Of a DNA stretch of 6,446 nucleotides, positions 1-6,354 are shown in pieces. Both the position numbers and the translations under genes were made by a program. Under the pieces are notes generated by a model. That model searched no databases. It was not told the DNA's origin and was given only the letters and a program-made list of their open reading frames with translations. The stretch spans positions 1-6,446 of the forward strand of contig DGKH01000037.1 of NCBI GenBank assembly GCA_002386945.1, read 5' to 3'. This DNA comes from Proteobacteria bacterium UBA4575 (GTDB lineage: Bacteria; Pseudomonadota; Gammaproteobacteria; UBA4575). Within the stretch, counting starts at the first letter, position 1. Each line of letters opens with the position of its first letter.

Positions 1-746
1 TTGCTAACGGCAGTGCTTAGCTCTGTGCTGAGTTCGGCAGCATGGTTGATATGTAGCACTATAACGATATCAAAACGACTGTTGCTTAGGGTCTGGATCA
101 GCCCGGGCGTAATACGGCTAGGCATGATCGATGGGTATTTGGTGTGTAAGCGCAGGGTCTTGATGTGGTCTATGGCTTCTAAGGCATGGATCAACTGCGC
201 CAGCTTTTCATCATCAAGGCTTAAGGGGTCACCGCCACTGAGGATGACTTCGTTCAGGCTTTGATCGGCGCGAATATAATCTAGGGCTTCGCCCCAACGC
301 GCTTCGATTTGCTGACTATTGGTTTGTGGGTAAGGGTAGTCACGTCGAAAACAATAACGGCAGTGGATCGGGCAGGTGTCACTGGTGATGAGTAAGACAC
401 GGTGTTGGTATTTGTGGATCAGGCCCTGTGTCTTGCTGGCGGTGACGTCACCAACCGGATCTTGCAGTTCGTCTGGGTCTAGCTTGAGTTCATCGGCATG
501 CGGTAGGTATTGGCGTAAGACACGTTCACGTGTGTCCTCATCGCTATGCCCTAAGCGTTGGATCAGTTCTGAGTTGATGCGGATTGGAAAGGTGCTATTG
601 ATCGCACTTAATTCTGCCGCATCACTGTTTGGGACTAATGTGTCTTTGCTTTCAGCACTTTTGACTAGTTCGGCTAGGTGCAGACTACTAGCAAATTCTT
701 TTTTCCAGCTCGGAGTATGTTCTGCTACGGCTTTGCGCGGTATCAT
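1..746 (-). CDS. epmB: EF-P (R)-beta-lysine synthase: L-lysine 2,3-aminomutase EpmB (C-terminus cut by window edge)
   Basis: A radical-SAM, PLP-dependent lysine 2,3-aminomutase of the EpmB (YjeK) family. It converts L-lysine to (R)-beta-lysine, the donor for EF-P modification, in the cytosol. Reading the minus strand from the ATG at 746 gives an open frame of 248 codons to the window edge, beginning [18 protein letters not shown]. The 4Fe-4S motif [11 protein letters not shown] has its cysteines at residues 125, 129 and 132. A GGDP motif lies at 171-174, and a VLHINHA stretch typical of the family comes near the end. E. coli EpmB is about 342 residues, so roughly 90 residues are missing, including the C-terminal region with the PLP lysine. 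The start fits the family's N-terminus and has a purine-rich AAGAGA 4 nt upstream. The gene diverges from efp, its pathway target, by 30 bp. Identification is secure; only the unseen C-terminus is untested. Confidence 0.95.
   Translation of the reverse strand, partial: MIPRKAVAEHTPSWKKEFASSLHLAELVKSAESKDTLVPNSDAAELSAINSTFPIRINSELIQRLGHSDEDTRERVLRQYLPHADELKLDPDELQDPVGDVTASKTQGLIHKYQHRVLLITSDTCPIHCRYCFRRDYPYPQTNSQQIEARWGEALDYIRADQSLNEVILSGGDPLSLDDEKLAQLIHALEAIDHIKTLRLHTKYPSIMPSRITPGLIQTLSNSRFDIVIVLHINHAAELSTELSTAVS
741..746 (+). promoter_or_regulatory. Candidate -10 element for efp, overlapping the epmB start codon
   Basis: TATCAT at 741-746 matches the sigma-70 -10 consensus at five of six positions. 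It would place the transcription start near 753, leaving a leader of about 24 nt before the efp ATG at 777. No convincing -35 is seen 16-18 bp upstream. A second possibility is the good -35-like TTGACT at 661-666, but it has only a poor -10 (ACTACT, 684-689) at the right spacing. The efp promoter must lie within epmB in either case, but which element is used is undecided. Confidence 0.25.
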
Positions 747-776
747 GACGTCTCTTTTAAATATCGGTTGAAACTC

Positions 777-1349
777 ATGGCAGGTTATAACACAAACGAA
801 TTCCGTTCTGGTCTGAAGATTATGCTCGATGGTGATCCCTATACCATCGTTGAAAATATTTTAGTTAAGCCAGGTAAAGGCCAGGCCTTTAATCGGGTCA
901 AGATTCGTAACTTAAAGACCGGCCGTGTGGTCGATAAGACCTTTAAGTCAGGTGATAGTGTGGATGCAGCTGATGTGATGGAAGTCGATATGCAATATCT
1001 GTATGCCGATGGCGAAGACTGGCATTTTATGGATCAGAATACCTTCGAGCAGCATGCCGCAAATAAAACGGCGGTCGGTGATGCGGCTTTATGGCTCAAG
1101 GAACAGGATATTTGTGTTGTTACCCTTTATAACGGTGCGCCATTATCGATTCAGCCACCTAATTTCGTCGAATTGAAGATTGTGGAAACCGATCCGGGCC
1201 TGAAAGGTGATACTGCAACCGGTGGTATTAAGCCTGCCTATCTAGAGACCGGCGCGATGGTGCGAGTGCCCTTGTTTGTTGATCAGGGTGAGAGCATTAG
1301 AATCGATACACGCAGTGGTGAATACGTCTCTCGTGCAAAAGAGAGCTAA
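777..1349 (+). CDS. efp: Translation elongation factor P (EF-P)
   Basis: EF-P enters the ribosomal E site and promotes peptide-bond formation at polyproline stalls. The 190-residue product is collinear with the 188-residue E. coli protein. The N-terminal KOW-like domain covers about residues 1-65 and carries the modification loop KPGKGQAF at 31-38, with Lys34 at the tip. Two OB-type domains follow. The EF-P signature [11 protein letters not shown] lies at 137-147, and the family C-terminus [10 protein letters not shown] at 177-186. Lys34, together with epmB and epmA on either side, implies the beta-lysylated branch of EF-P rather than the arginine-rhamnosylated one. The ATG at 777 is chosen because [15 protein letters not shown] aligns with the family start. 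An in-frame ATG at 678 would add 33 unrelated residues lying inside epmB. The Shine-Dalgarno sequence is weak (GGTTGA) in an AU-rich leader. epmA follows 27 bp after the stop, probably on the same transcript. Confidence 0.98.
   Translation: MAGYNTNEFRSGLKIMLDGDPYTIVENILVKPGKGQAFNRVKIRNLKTGRVVDKTFKSGDSVDAADVMEVDMQYLYADGEDWHFMDQNTFEQHAANKTAVGDAALWLKEQDICVVTLYNGAPLSIQPPNFVELKIVETDPGLKGDTATGGIKPAYLETGAMVRVPLFVDQGESIRIDTRSGEYVSRAKES
784..792 (-). promoter_or_regulatory. Candidate extended -10 promoter element for epmB, inside efp codons 3-6
   Basis: On the minus strand, positions 792 to 784 read TGTTATAAC, which is an extended -10 (TGn plus TATAAC, five of six consensus bases). Transcription would start near 777, giving a leader of about 31 nt before the epmB ATG at 746, which holds the AAGAGA ribosome-binding site. 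No good -35 is present at 17 bp (ACCAGA at 812-807). That is tolerable for an extended -10 but makes this a prediction only. The gap between the genes is so short that the promoter is expected to lie within efp. Confidence 0.35.
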
Positions 1350-1376
1350 GCCCCTTAGTAAACTGATGACCCTATT

Positions 1377-2327
1377 GTGTCTCAGTCAGAGTTAATCAAA
1401 ACCTTAAAGCTGCGGGCGGAGCTATTAGCTACCGCCCGTAGTTTTTTTGCGCAACGTTCGGTGCTTGAAGTCGAAACGCCTGTGCTGGGTGCCAGCGCGG
1501 TCACTGATCCCAATATCCAATCTTTTGTCGTGGCCGATGAGAATAAGCCACCGCGTTATCTACAAAGCTCGCCTGAGTTTTTTATGAAGCGGTTATTGGT
1601 CGATGGTGCGCCTGATATCTATCAGATCACAAAGGCCTTTCGTCAAGCCGAGGCGGGTGCACGGCATAATCCTGAATTCACTCTAATTGAATGGTATCGA
1701 CGGCAGTTTGATTTGGCGCAGATTTCACAAGAAACAGCCGAGCTGGTACAGCAGTTATTGCTGATACGAGAGATTAGCTTACCGATCCAGCGCATCTCTT
1801 ATCGTGCAGCATGTCAGCAGGTGCTGGGCTTAGATTTGATTGAACAAAGTCTACAATCCTTGATTCAACTGGCAACAAAGCAAGGGTTGGTGGCTGCCGA
1901 AAAACTGCCTAGAGCGGCCTTGTATGATTTTATCTTTGATCAGGCAGTAGTTGCACGTTTGCCTCAGGATGTGATTCATATCGTTGAATACTACCCAGCA
2001 GAGCAGGCGAGTTTAGCGCAGCTGTCACAAACCGATGCACAGCTAGCAGAGCGTTTTGAGATCTTCGCGGGTGGCTTTGAGTTGGCGAATGGGTTTTTAG
2101 AGCTGCGTGATGCAGACGAGCAGCGGCAACGGTTTCAGCAGGACGTGCAGATACGCTCAGAGCAGGGTCTGCCGACGGTGGCTATTGATGAGACATTTAT
2201 TGCGGCCCTGCGGCAAGGTTTACCAGCCTGTGCCGGTGTCGCCTTAGGCCTAGATCGCGTGCATTTGATCGTGGCACAGGTGGATAGCCTAGATCAGCTA
2301 TTACCTTTCTCTTGGTCAGCGCTATAG
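1377..2327 (+). CDS. epmA: EF-P--(R)-beta-lysine ligase EpmA (GenX/PoxA, lysyl-tRNA synthetase paralogue)
   Basis: A class II lysyl-tRNA synthetase-like enzyme reduced to the catalytic domain. It adenylates (R)-beta-lysine and transfers it to Lys34 of EF-P instead of to tRNA. The 316-residue product lacks the anticodon-binding OB domain of true LysRS and is close in length to E. coli EpmA (325). Visible motifs: motif 1 region EVETPVLGASAVTDPNI (31-47); SSPEFFMKRLL (64-74); motif 2 FRQAEAGARHNPEFTLIEWY (88-107) with its ATP-contacting arginine; FELANGFLEL (234-243); motif 3 GVALGLDR (287-294). The start is GTG at 1377. No in-frame ATG exists upstream after the efp stop, and the N-terminus then matches the family. 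The ribosome-binding site is poor, so translation may depend on termination of efp 27 bp upstream. The gene ends 16 bp from the convergent psd stop. Confidence 0.96.
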   Translation: MSQSELIKTLKLRAELLATARSFFAQRSVLEVETPVLGASAVTDPNIQSFVVADENKPPRYLQSSPEFFMKRLLVDGAPDIYQITKAFRQAEAGARHNPEFTLIEWYRRQFDLAQISQETAELVQQLLLIREISLPIQRISYRAACQQVLGLDLIEQSLQSLIQLATKQGLVAAEKLPRAALYDFIFDQAVVARLPQDVIHIVEYYPAEQASLAQLSQTDAQLAERFEIFAGGFELANGFLELRDADEQRQRFQQDVQIRSEQGLPTVAIDETFIAALRQGLPACAGVALGLDRVHLIVAQVDSLDQLLPFSWSAL

Positions 2328-2343
2328 GTGTCAGCGTAAGCCG

Positions 2344-3405
2344 TTATGGTTTGTTGCTGTCTGAAGTATCTGAGTCGCTATCAGGCGTGGTGACGTAATC
2401 TACCGGTGCTGAGGTCTGCTCTTCTGTCTTAACTTCGGCCTCTACTTCAGTGGCGTCTGTGGTTTCTTCCGTTGCGGTGGTCATCTCTGGTTCAACTTCT
2501 GGCACAGCTTTAGCTGCAGCATTAGCCGCTGCCTGTTCTGAGCTGTGGCCGATGGTTTCACCCATCTTTAAGGCCTGTTCTGTTGCGAGTGCTGCCATTG
2601 GCGAATAGCAGCCTTTGGAGAAACAAAGAACAACAGTGGAGCCCATGTTGAAGGTGCCCATCTCATCACCTTTCTTTAGGGTGATATCTTCATTCTGGTA
2701 GTCATAGCGTGCCGCTAGATTCATATGTGGTGGTGTGACCATGCCGTGCCAGGCCATATCTATGGCGGCAACGTTGACCGCGCCGACCATGGTTGCAGCC
2801 ATGTAGCCACCATCCACTTCAAAGATTGAGACGACACGTTCATTTTTAGCAAAGACCTTTTCAATCGCTTTCGGTGCGTAAGGTGCGACACTAAACAGGC
2901 GGCCTGGCACATAGACCATCTCTAACAGATGGGCATCACAGGCCATATGTACCCTGTGGTAATCGCGTGGTGAAAGATAGATAGTCATGAACTGGCCATC
3001 GATGAATTTTTCAGCATGGCTGCAGGCCGAGGTGAAAAATTCGTTTAATGAGTAGTGCTTACCCTTAGCTTGAATCATCTGTCGATTATCGATCGTGCCA
3101 AATTGACTGATGCGACCATCACAGGGTGAGCTGATGACGTCGTTGTCACCATCTATCGGACGCGTGCCGTCTTTTAGGTTTCGGGTAAAGAATTGATTGA
3201 AGGTGGTATAGCCTTCGACTTGATCAATTTCGGCATCACTTAAATCAACCTTAAAAAATTTGATAAAGCTACGAATCAACGACGCTACCCAGAACCCTCT
3301 TTGGCGTGTAATCCAATAGGTGCAGCGGGATAGGAAGTGGTGTGGGAAGAGATGAAAGATTGCGGCTTTCACACGCTCCCAAGAGCTGGCGTATTCTTTA
3401 TTCAT
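2344..3405 (-). CDS. psd: Phosphatidylserine decarboxylase proenzyme
   Basis: This enzyme converts phosphatidylserine to phosphatidylethanolamine at the inner membrane, using a pyruvoyl group made by self-cleavage. The 353-residue frame matches E. coli Psd (322) from TFNQFFTRNL (68-77) through SPCDGRISQFG (93-103), YLSPRDYHRVHM (143-154), the VPGRLFSV (166-173) and FAKNERV (185-191) blocks, and the cleavage site. Presumed catalytic triad by alignment: Asp96, His153, Ser256. The processing site reads MGST (254-257) where the family usually has LGST. Cleavage after Gly255 would give a 255-residue beta chain and a 98-residue alpha chain with N-terminal pyruvoyl. From about residue 285 the tail is low-complexity, rich in Ala, Glu, Thr and Asp, and about 30 residues longer than in E. 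coli. The ATG at 3405 overlaps the TGA of the upstream SCO gene (ATGA), indicating translational coupling. Confidence 0.96.
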   Translation of the reverse strand: MNKEYASSWERVKAAIFHLFPHHFLSRCTYWITRQRGFWVASLIRSFIKFFKVDLSDAEIDQVEGYTTFNQFFTRNLKDGTRPIDGDNDVISSPCDGRISQFGTIDNRQMIQAKGKHYSLNEFFTSACSHAEKFIDGQFMTIYLSPRDYHRVHMACDAHLLEMVYVPGRLFSVAPYAPKAIEKVFAKNERVVSIFEVDGGYMAATMVGAVNVAAIDMAWHGMVTPPHMNLAARYDYQNEDITLKKGDEMGTFNMGSTVVLCFSKGCYSPMAALATEQALKMGETIGHSSEQAAANAAAKAVPEVEPEMTTATEETTDATEVEAEVKTEEQTSAPVDYVTTPDSDSDTSDSNKP

Positions 3406-4040
3406 TTTGAGTAGTTTGAGTGCACTTGTTGAAAATTATAAACGATATCATCGACCGAATGGGGTGTTCTCAGCAGAGCTGCGATAGCATTATTTGGTGC
3501 GATTAGATAAATCGAGCTGCTATGCATCACGTCGTAGTTGTCATTGACATCGATGGCTTCAGGCAGTTTTGCAACTATGCCCATACTCTTGATGAAGGTA
3601 GCAAGTTCTGGGCCTGCACTGCTGACACCGATTACTTCAGGACCAAAGGTCTCTAAATAGCTTTTCATGCGTTCGGGTGTGTCGCGTAGTGGGTCTACCG
3701 AGACAAAGACAGTGCGTACGTTATCAATGTCATGCTCTTGTTTTAGCGTCTGCATGACGGCGCTTAAGGTACCCATGGTAAATGGGCAAATATCAGGGCA
3801 ATGGGTGAAGCCAAAGAACCAGAAGGTCCATTCGCCTTTGACCTGCTCTGGGGTAAACACCTGTTCGTTCTGATCGATTAAATTGAAATCGGCAATGGCG
3901 ACCTGCTGGTTGAGTAGGTAGCTGGCATTAATCAGCTCAGGGCTGGCCGCTGGATCACTCTTGTTCGCAAAATAGATACCTAACATCAAGGGGATGGAAA
4001 GCACTAGTAGGGCGATGACTATATTTTTTGAGTTTTGCAT
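3402..4040 (-). CDS. SCO1/SenC/PrrC-family copper-binding thioredoxin-fold protein
   Basis: A membrane-anchored periplasmic protein of the SCO family. Members deliver copper to, or reduce the cysteines of, the CuA centre of cytochrome c oxidase, and some act in redox sensing. The 212-residue product starts with a hydrophobic segment at about 7-24 (IVIALLVLSIPLMLGIYF). This is followed by a polar linker with no lipobox cysteine, so it is most likely an uncleaved N-terminal anchor. The thioredoxin-like domain contains WFFGFTHCPDICP (74-86) with the copper-binding pair Cys81 and Cys85, FVSVDPLRDTPERMKSY (112-128), and the third ligand His173 in VMHSSSIYLI. All three metal ligands are present, so it should be functional. 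No cytochrome oxidase gene is visible in the window. The downstream partner is psd, whose ATG overlaps this gene's stop. The ATG at 4040 is the natural start just before the membrane segment; its ribosome-binding site is weak. Confidence 0.93.
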   Translation of the reverse strand: MQNSKNIVIALLVLSIPLMLGIYFANKSDPAASPELINASYLLNQQVAIADFNLIDQNEQVFTPEQVKGEWTFWFFGFTHCPDICPFTMGTLSAVMQTLKQEHDIDNVRTVFVSVDPLRDTPERMKSYLETFGPEVIGVSSAGPELATFIKSMGIVAKLPEAIDVNDNYDVMHSSSIYLIAPNNAIAALLRTPHSVDDIVYNFQQVHSNYSK

Positions 4041-4101
4041 AATTTCGACTGAATTAGATCTTCGTTAACTATTAATCGGCTTGCGACAATAAAACGAAAA
4101 A

Positions 4102-4130
4102 TTCTCACCTCTGTGGAATACGGTTACACT
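4102..4130 (+). promoter_or_regulatory. Candidate sigma-70 promoter for prmB
   Basis: TTCTCA (4102-4107) and TACACT (4125-4130) each match four of six consensus bases and are separated by 17 bp. Transcription would begin near 4137 and give a leader of about 110 nt before the preferred prmB start. This is the best plus-strand pair I found in the divergent region, but the matches are modest. Confidence 0.3.
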
Positions 4131-4238
4131 CTATCGACTCGCGCGCACCGGATCGAATCCACTTGGGTTGCCTATCTATTAGGGTTCCCATTTCGTTCAC
4201 GCTGACGCAAAACAAAACGTATCACGCTAATGGTAAGC

Positions 4239-4243
4239 AGGTG
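4239..4243 (+). promoter_or_regulatory. Ribosome-binding site that decides the prmB start
   Basis: AGGTG lies 6 nt before the TTG at 4250 and is the only Shine-Dalgarno-like sequence properly spaced before any start codon near the expected N-terminus. The competing GTG at 4241 overlaps it and has no purine-rich site upstream. The more distant TTG at 4163 has only a GGA 10 nt away. Confidence 0.5.
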
Positions 4244-4249
4244 CATGCA

Positions 4250-5155
4250 TTGATCCTCAAAAGTACAACAGTCCCAGACCTGATTAATGAGATTACAACG
4301 GCCTTAGAGCAGTCTGATCTCAGCTATGGTCACGGTATGGAAACGGCACTGGATGAGGCCGCATATCTTGTCAGCTTTACCCTGCGATTGCCACCGGATT
4401 TCGATCCCTATGAGGCTGGGTTAAGCGTCACAGGTGGTCAGCGTGAAGAGATCGCTAATTTGTTACAACAGCGTATCAAAGAACGTAAGCCACTGGTTTA
4501 CCTATTAGGTGAGACTTGGCTAGCAGGCTATAAATTCATCGTTAATGAGCATGTGCTGGTACCACGTTCACCGATAGCCAGCCTGATTCAAGAGCGCTTC
4601 TTTCCTTGGTGGATGGGGGCTGGAGAGGCCAATGCAGAGCCGAGTGCGATTTTGGACCTCTGTAGCGGCAGCGGTTGTCTGGGTATTCTAGCGGCCTTAG
4701 AGTTTCCTGAGGCGCAGGTAGTGCTGACCGATATCGACCCAGAGGCCTTGCAACTGGCGGGACAAAATATCCAGGCGCATCAGTTGCAAAACCGCGTCAG
4801 CACAGTGTTATCTGATGTCTGGGCACAGATTCCAGTGCATCAATATGATATTATTCTGGCCAATCCGCCCTATGTTCCACAACGAGAGCAGCGCGAATTA
4901 CCGACTGAGTATCAGCACGAGCCAGCACATGCCCTGTATTCGGGTAGTGATGGTTTGGATGTGACGAAAAAAATACTCGCCTCGATCAGTCGATATTTGA
5001 CTGATGATGGTTTGCTAGTGCTAGAAGTTGGTGAATCGGCGCATGCCTTAGAGCAACACTTTGCCGATACCCAGTTCATGTGGTTGGCACTGGAAAATGG
5101 TGGTGAAGGCGTATGTGTACTGACGGCGCAAGAATGTAAGCAATTCGCAATGTAG
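4250..5155 (+). CDS. prmB: Ribosomal protein uL3 (L3) N5-glutamine methyltransferase PrmB
   Basis: A SAM-dependent methyltransferase of the HemK/PrmC group. PrmB methylates a glutamine of ribosomal protein L3 during large-subunit assembly. From TTG 4250 the product is 301 residues (E. coli about 310). The small N-terminal helical domain includes LSYGHGMETALDEAAYLV, matching the YGHG...DEA block of PrmB. Then come the conserved VLVPRSPI, SAM motif I LDLCSGSGCLGI (about residues 136-147), TDIDPEAL (motif II), and the NPPY catalytic motif at about 205-208. PRSPI and the YQHEP block after NPPY resemble PrmB rather than PrmC. Start choice: no in-frame ATG exists. TTG 4250 has AGGTG at proper spacing, GTG 4241 would add three residues, and TTG 4163 would add 29 residues without family resemblance. 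Gene identity is firm; the start is uncertain. aroC follows after 79 bp, a PrmB-AroC neighbourhood common in gammaproteobacteria. Confidence 0.94.
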   Translation: MILKSTTVPDLINEITTALEQSDLSYGHGMETALDEAAYLVSFTLRLPPDFDPYEAGLSVTGGQREEIANLLQQRIKERKPLVYLLGETWLAGYKFIVNEHVLVPRSPIASLIQERFFPWWMGAGEANAEPSAILDLCSGSGCLGILAALEFPEAQVVLTDIDPEALQLAGQNIQAHQLQNRVSTVLSDVWAQIPVHQYDIILANPPYVPQREQRELPTEYQHEPAHALYSGSDGLDVTKKILASISRYLTDDGLLVLEVGESAHALEQHFADTQFMWLALENGGEGVCVLTAQECKQFAM

Positions 5156-5167
5156 GTATGCAACTAA

Positions 5168-5201
5168 ATACGGCCATTTTGGCCTTATGTTGATCTTTTT
5201 T
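5168..5201 (+). terminator. Weak hairpin plus T-run between prmB and aroC, possible leaky terminator
   Basis: ATACGGCC (5168-5175) can pair with GGCCTTAT (5181-5188) around an ATTTT loop, with one C/T mismatch. A run of six T follows at 5196-5201. The seven bases between stem and T-run and the short GGCC core make this a poor intrinsic terminator, perhaps attenuating rather than ending prmB transcription. Confidence 0.3.
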
Positions 5202-5218
5202 AATTGATGGTCACTAAT
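5190..5218 (+). promoter_or_regulatory. Candidate promoter for aroC (weak)
   Basis: TTGATC (5190-5195) and ACTAAT (5213-5218) each match four of six consensus bases at the ideal 17-bp spacing. The predicted start, near 5225, leaves only about 10 nt before the aroC ATG and would exclude most of the AAAAGAA ribosome-binding site. Either the true start site is displaced or aroC depends on read-through from prmB. Confidence 0.22.
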
Positions 5219-5234
5219 AAAAGAACCTTACGAT

Positions 5235-6335
5235 ATGTCTGGAAATACTTTTGGAACGCTTTTCACATTGACCTCATTTGGTGAGAGTCACGGTCCTGCT
5301 ATTGGCGCTATTGTCGATGGCTGCCCTCCGGGAATTGAGTTGTCTGCAGCAGATTTGCAGCCTGATCTCGATCGTCGCCGTCCAGGCCAATCCAAATTTA
5401 CAACGCAAAGACGCGAGGCAGATGAAGTCGAAATCATGTCTGGTGTGTTTGAAGGGAAGACCACCGGTACCCCGATAGGTTTATTAATTCGTAACCAAGA
5501 TCAGCGATCTAGTGATTACTCCAAGATCGCCGAGACCTTTCGTCCTGGTCACGCTGATTACACCTACTTTAAGAAATATGGCATCCGCGATTACCGCGGT
5601 GGCGGTCGCTCTTCTGCGCGTGAGACGGCGATGCGTGTTGCAGCCGGTGCGATTGCTAAGAAATTCTTATTTCAGCGCTATGGCACTGAGATTAAGGCCT
5701 GTGTATCGCAGATTGGTGATATCAAGGCGGAACAGATGGACTGGGCTAGCGTTAATCACAATCCGTTTTTCTTTCCGGATGTAAGTAAGCTAGATGCGCT
5801 GGCTGAATTCATGGAACAACTGCGGCGTGATGGCGATTCAATTGGTGCGCGTCTGACAGTGGCAGCGACCTCTATGCAAGTCGGATGGGGTGAGCCTATC
5901 TTTGATCGCTTAGACGCCGATATTGCCAAGGGCATGATGTCGATCAATGCGGTTAAAGCGGTTGAGATTGGCGCTGGCTTTGATTCTGTTACGCAACGCG
6001 GTAGTGAACATAGGGATGCGATTGAACCTGATGGTTTTCACTCTAACCATGCCGGCGGTACCTTAGGGGGTATTAGTTCTGGCCAAGATTTATCGGTATC
6101 GATTGCACTCAAACCGACGTCTAGTATCCGTATTCCGGGACAGACGGTAGACCAAAACGGTAAGGATGCCGAGATCTCAACCACGGGTCGACACGACCCC
6201 TGTGTGGGCATTCGTGCTGTGCCTATCGCTGAGGCGATGCTAGCCCTGACATTGGCAGACCATGCCTTACGTCATCGCGGGCAAAATGCTGATGTCAGCA
6301 CCGAGTGTCCTGATATCCCTGCCTCCAAGAACTAA
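5235..6335 (+). CDS. aroC: Chorismate synthase
   Basis: The last step of the shikimate pathway: it eliminates phosphate from 5-enolpyruvylshikimate-3-phosphate to give chorismate, using reduced FMN, in the cytosol. The 366-residue product aligns end to end with E. coli AroC (about 361). The three family signatures are present: GESHG at 16-20 near the N-terminus; RPGHADYTY (103-111) leading into [20 protein letters not shown] (119-138); and [18 protein letters not shown] (318-335). The conserved active-site histidines correspond to His19 and His105. [18 protein letters not shown] (44-61) carries the arginine-rich phosphate-binding region. The length is typical of the short bacterial, monofunctional type, which needs a separate flavin reductase. 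The ATG at 5235 follows a weak AAAAGAA site and yields the canonical MSGNTFG start. The C-terminus after NADV is a few residues longer than in E. coli and polar. leuC follows at 19 bp. Confidence 0.98.
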   Translation: MSGNTFGTLFTLTSFGESHGPAIGAIVDGCPPGIELSAADLQPDLDRRRPGQSKFTTQRREADEVEIMSGVFEGKTTGTPIGLLIRNQDQRSSDYSKIAETFRPGHADYTYFKKYGIRDYRGGGRSSARETAMRVAAGAIAKKFLFQRYGTEIKACVSQIGDIKAEQMDWASVNHNPFFFPDVSKLDALAEFMEQLRRDGDSIGARLTVAATSMQVGWGEPIFDRLDADIAKGMMSINAVKAVEIGAGFDSVTQRGSEHRDAIEPDGFHSNHAGGTLGGISSGQDLSVSIALKPTSSIRIPGQTVDQNGKDAEISTTGRHDPCVGIRAVPIAEAMLALTLADHALRHRGQNADVSTECPDIPASKN

Positions 6336-6354
6336 GCAACCAAGATTAAAGAGC

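Larger units (their letters stand above)
4041..4249. other. Divergent intergenic region between the SCO gene and prmB
   Basis: This 209-bp stretch must hold the promoters of both divergent transcription units. The left half is AT-rich and the right half GC-richer. It contains a widely spaced 6-bp inverted repeat (TTCGTT 4061-4066, AACGAA 4093-4098). It also holds two small hairpin possibilities in the presumed prmB leader: GGAT-CGA-ATCC at 4150-4160 and CCTA-TCTAT-TAGG at 4171-4183. A mini-ORF sits next to the prmB start. The prmB frame stays open back to a TTG at 4163, but those extra residues look unlike coding sequence of the family. I see no RNA gene, and no convincing promoter facing the SCO gene. 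Confidence 0.6.

Noticed and set aside
1..771. Long plus-strand open frames (1-264 and 376-771) opposite epmB
   Set aside because: They are antisense to a clearly recognisable radical-SAM gene, have no family resemblance, and have low-complexity Ser/Leu-rich translations.
678..776. In-frame upstream extension of efp from an ATG at 678
   Set aside because: The 33 added residues resemble no EF-P N-terminus and lie wholly inside epm[10 protein letters not shown] at 777 matches the family start.
3667..3873. Plus-strand open frame opposite the SCO gene
   Set aside because: It is antisense to the CPDIC-containing domain, with no family resemblance or translation signals.
4053..4058. Minus-strand TCTAAT as -10 of the SCO gene
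   Set aside because: It would start transcription only a few bases before the ATG at 4040 and has no matching -35.
4148..4162. GGATCGAATCC resembles a tRNA T-arm and suggested a tRNA or an att site
   Set aside because: No acceptor, D or anticodon arm can be built from the flanking sequence and no CCA end or duplicate copy is present. It is just a short palindrome.
4163..4249. prmB starting at the TTG at 4163
   Set aside because: It adds 29 residues unlike any PrmB N-terminus, and its only ribosome-binding candidate is a GGA 10 nt away. A start at 4241-4250 fits the family length better.
4912..5163. Minus-strand open frame opposite the end of prmB
   Set aside because: It is a shadow of the prmB codons; Ser/Pro/Cys-rich with no recognisable motif or ribosome-binding site.
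5278..5947. Open frames in other phases within aroC (5278-5478, 5512-5784, minus 5756-5947)
   Set aside because: They lie completely within the strongly conserved chorismate synthase frame and have no independent support.
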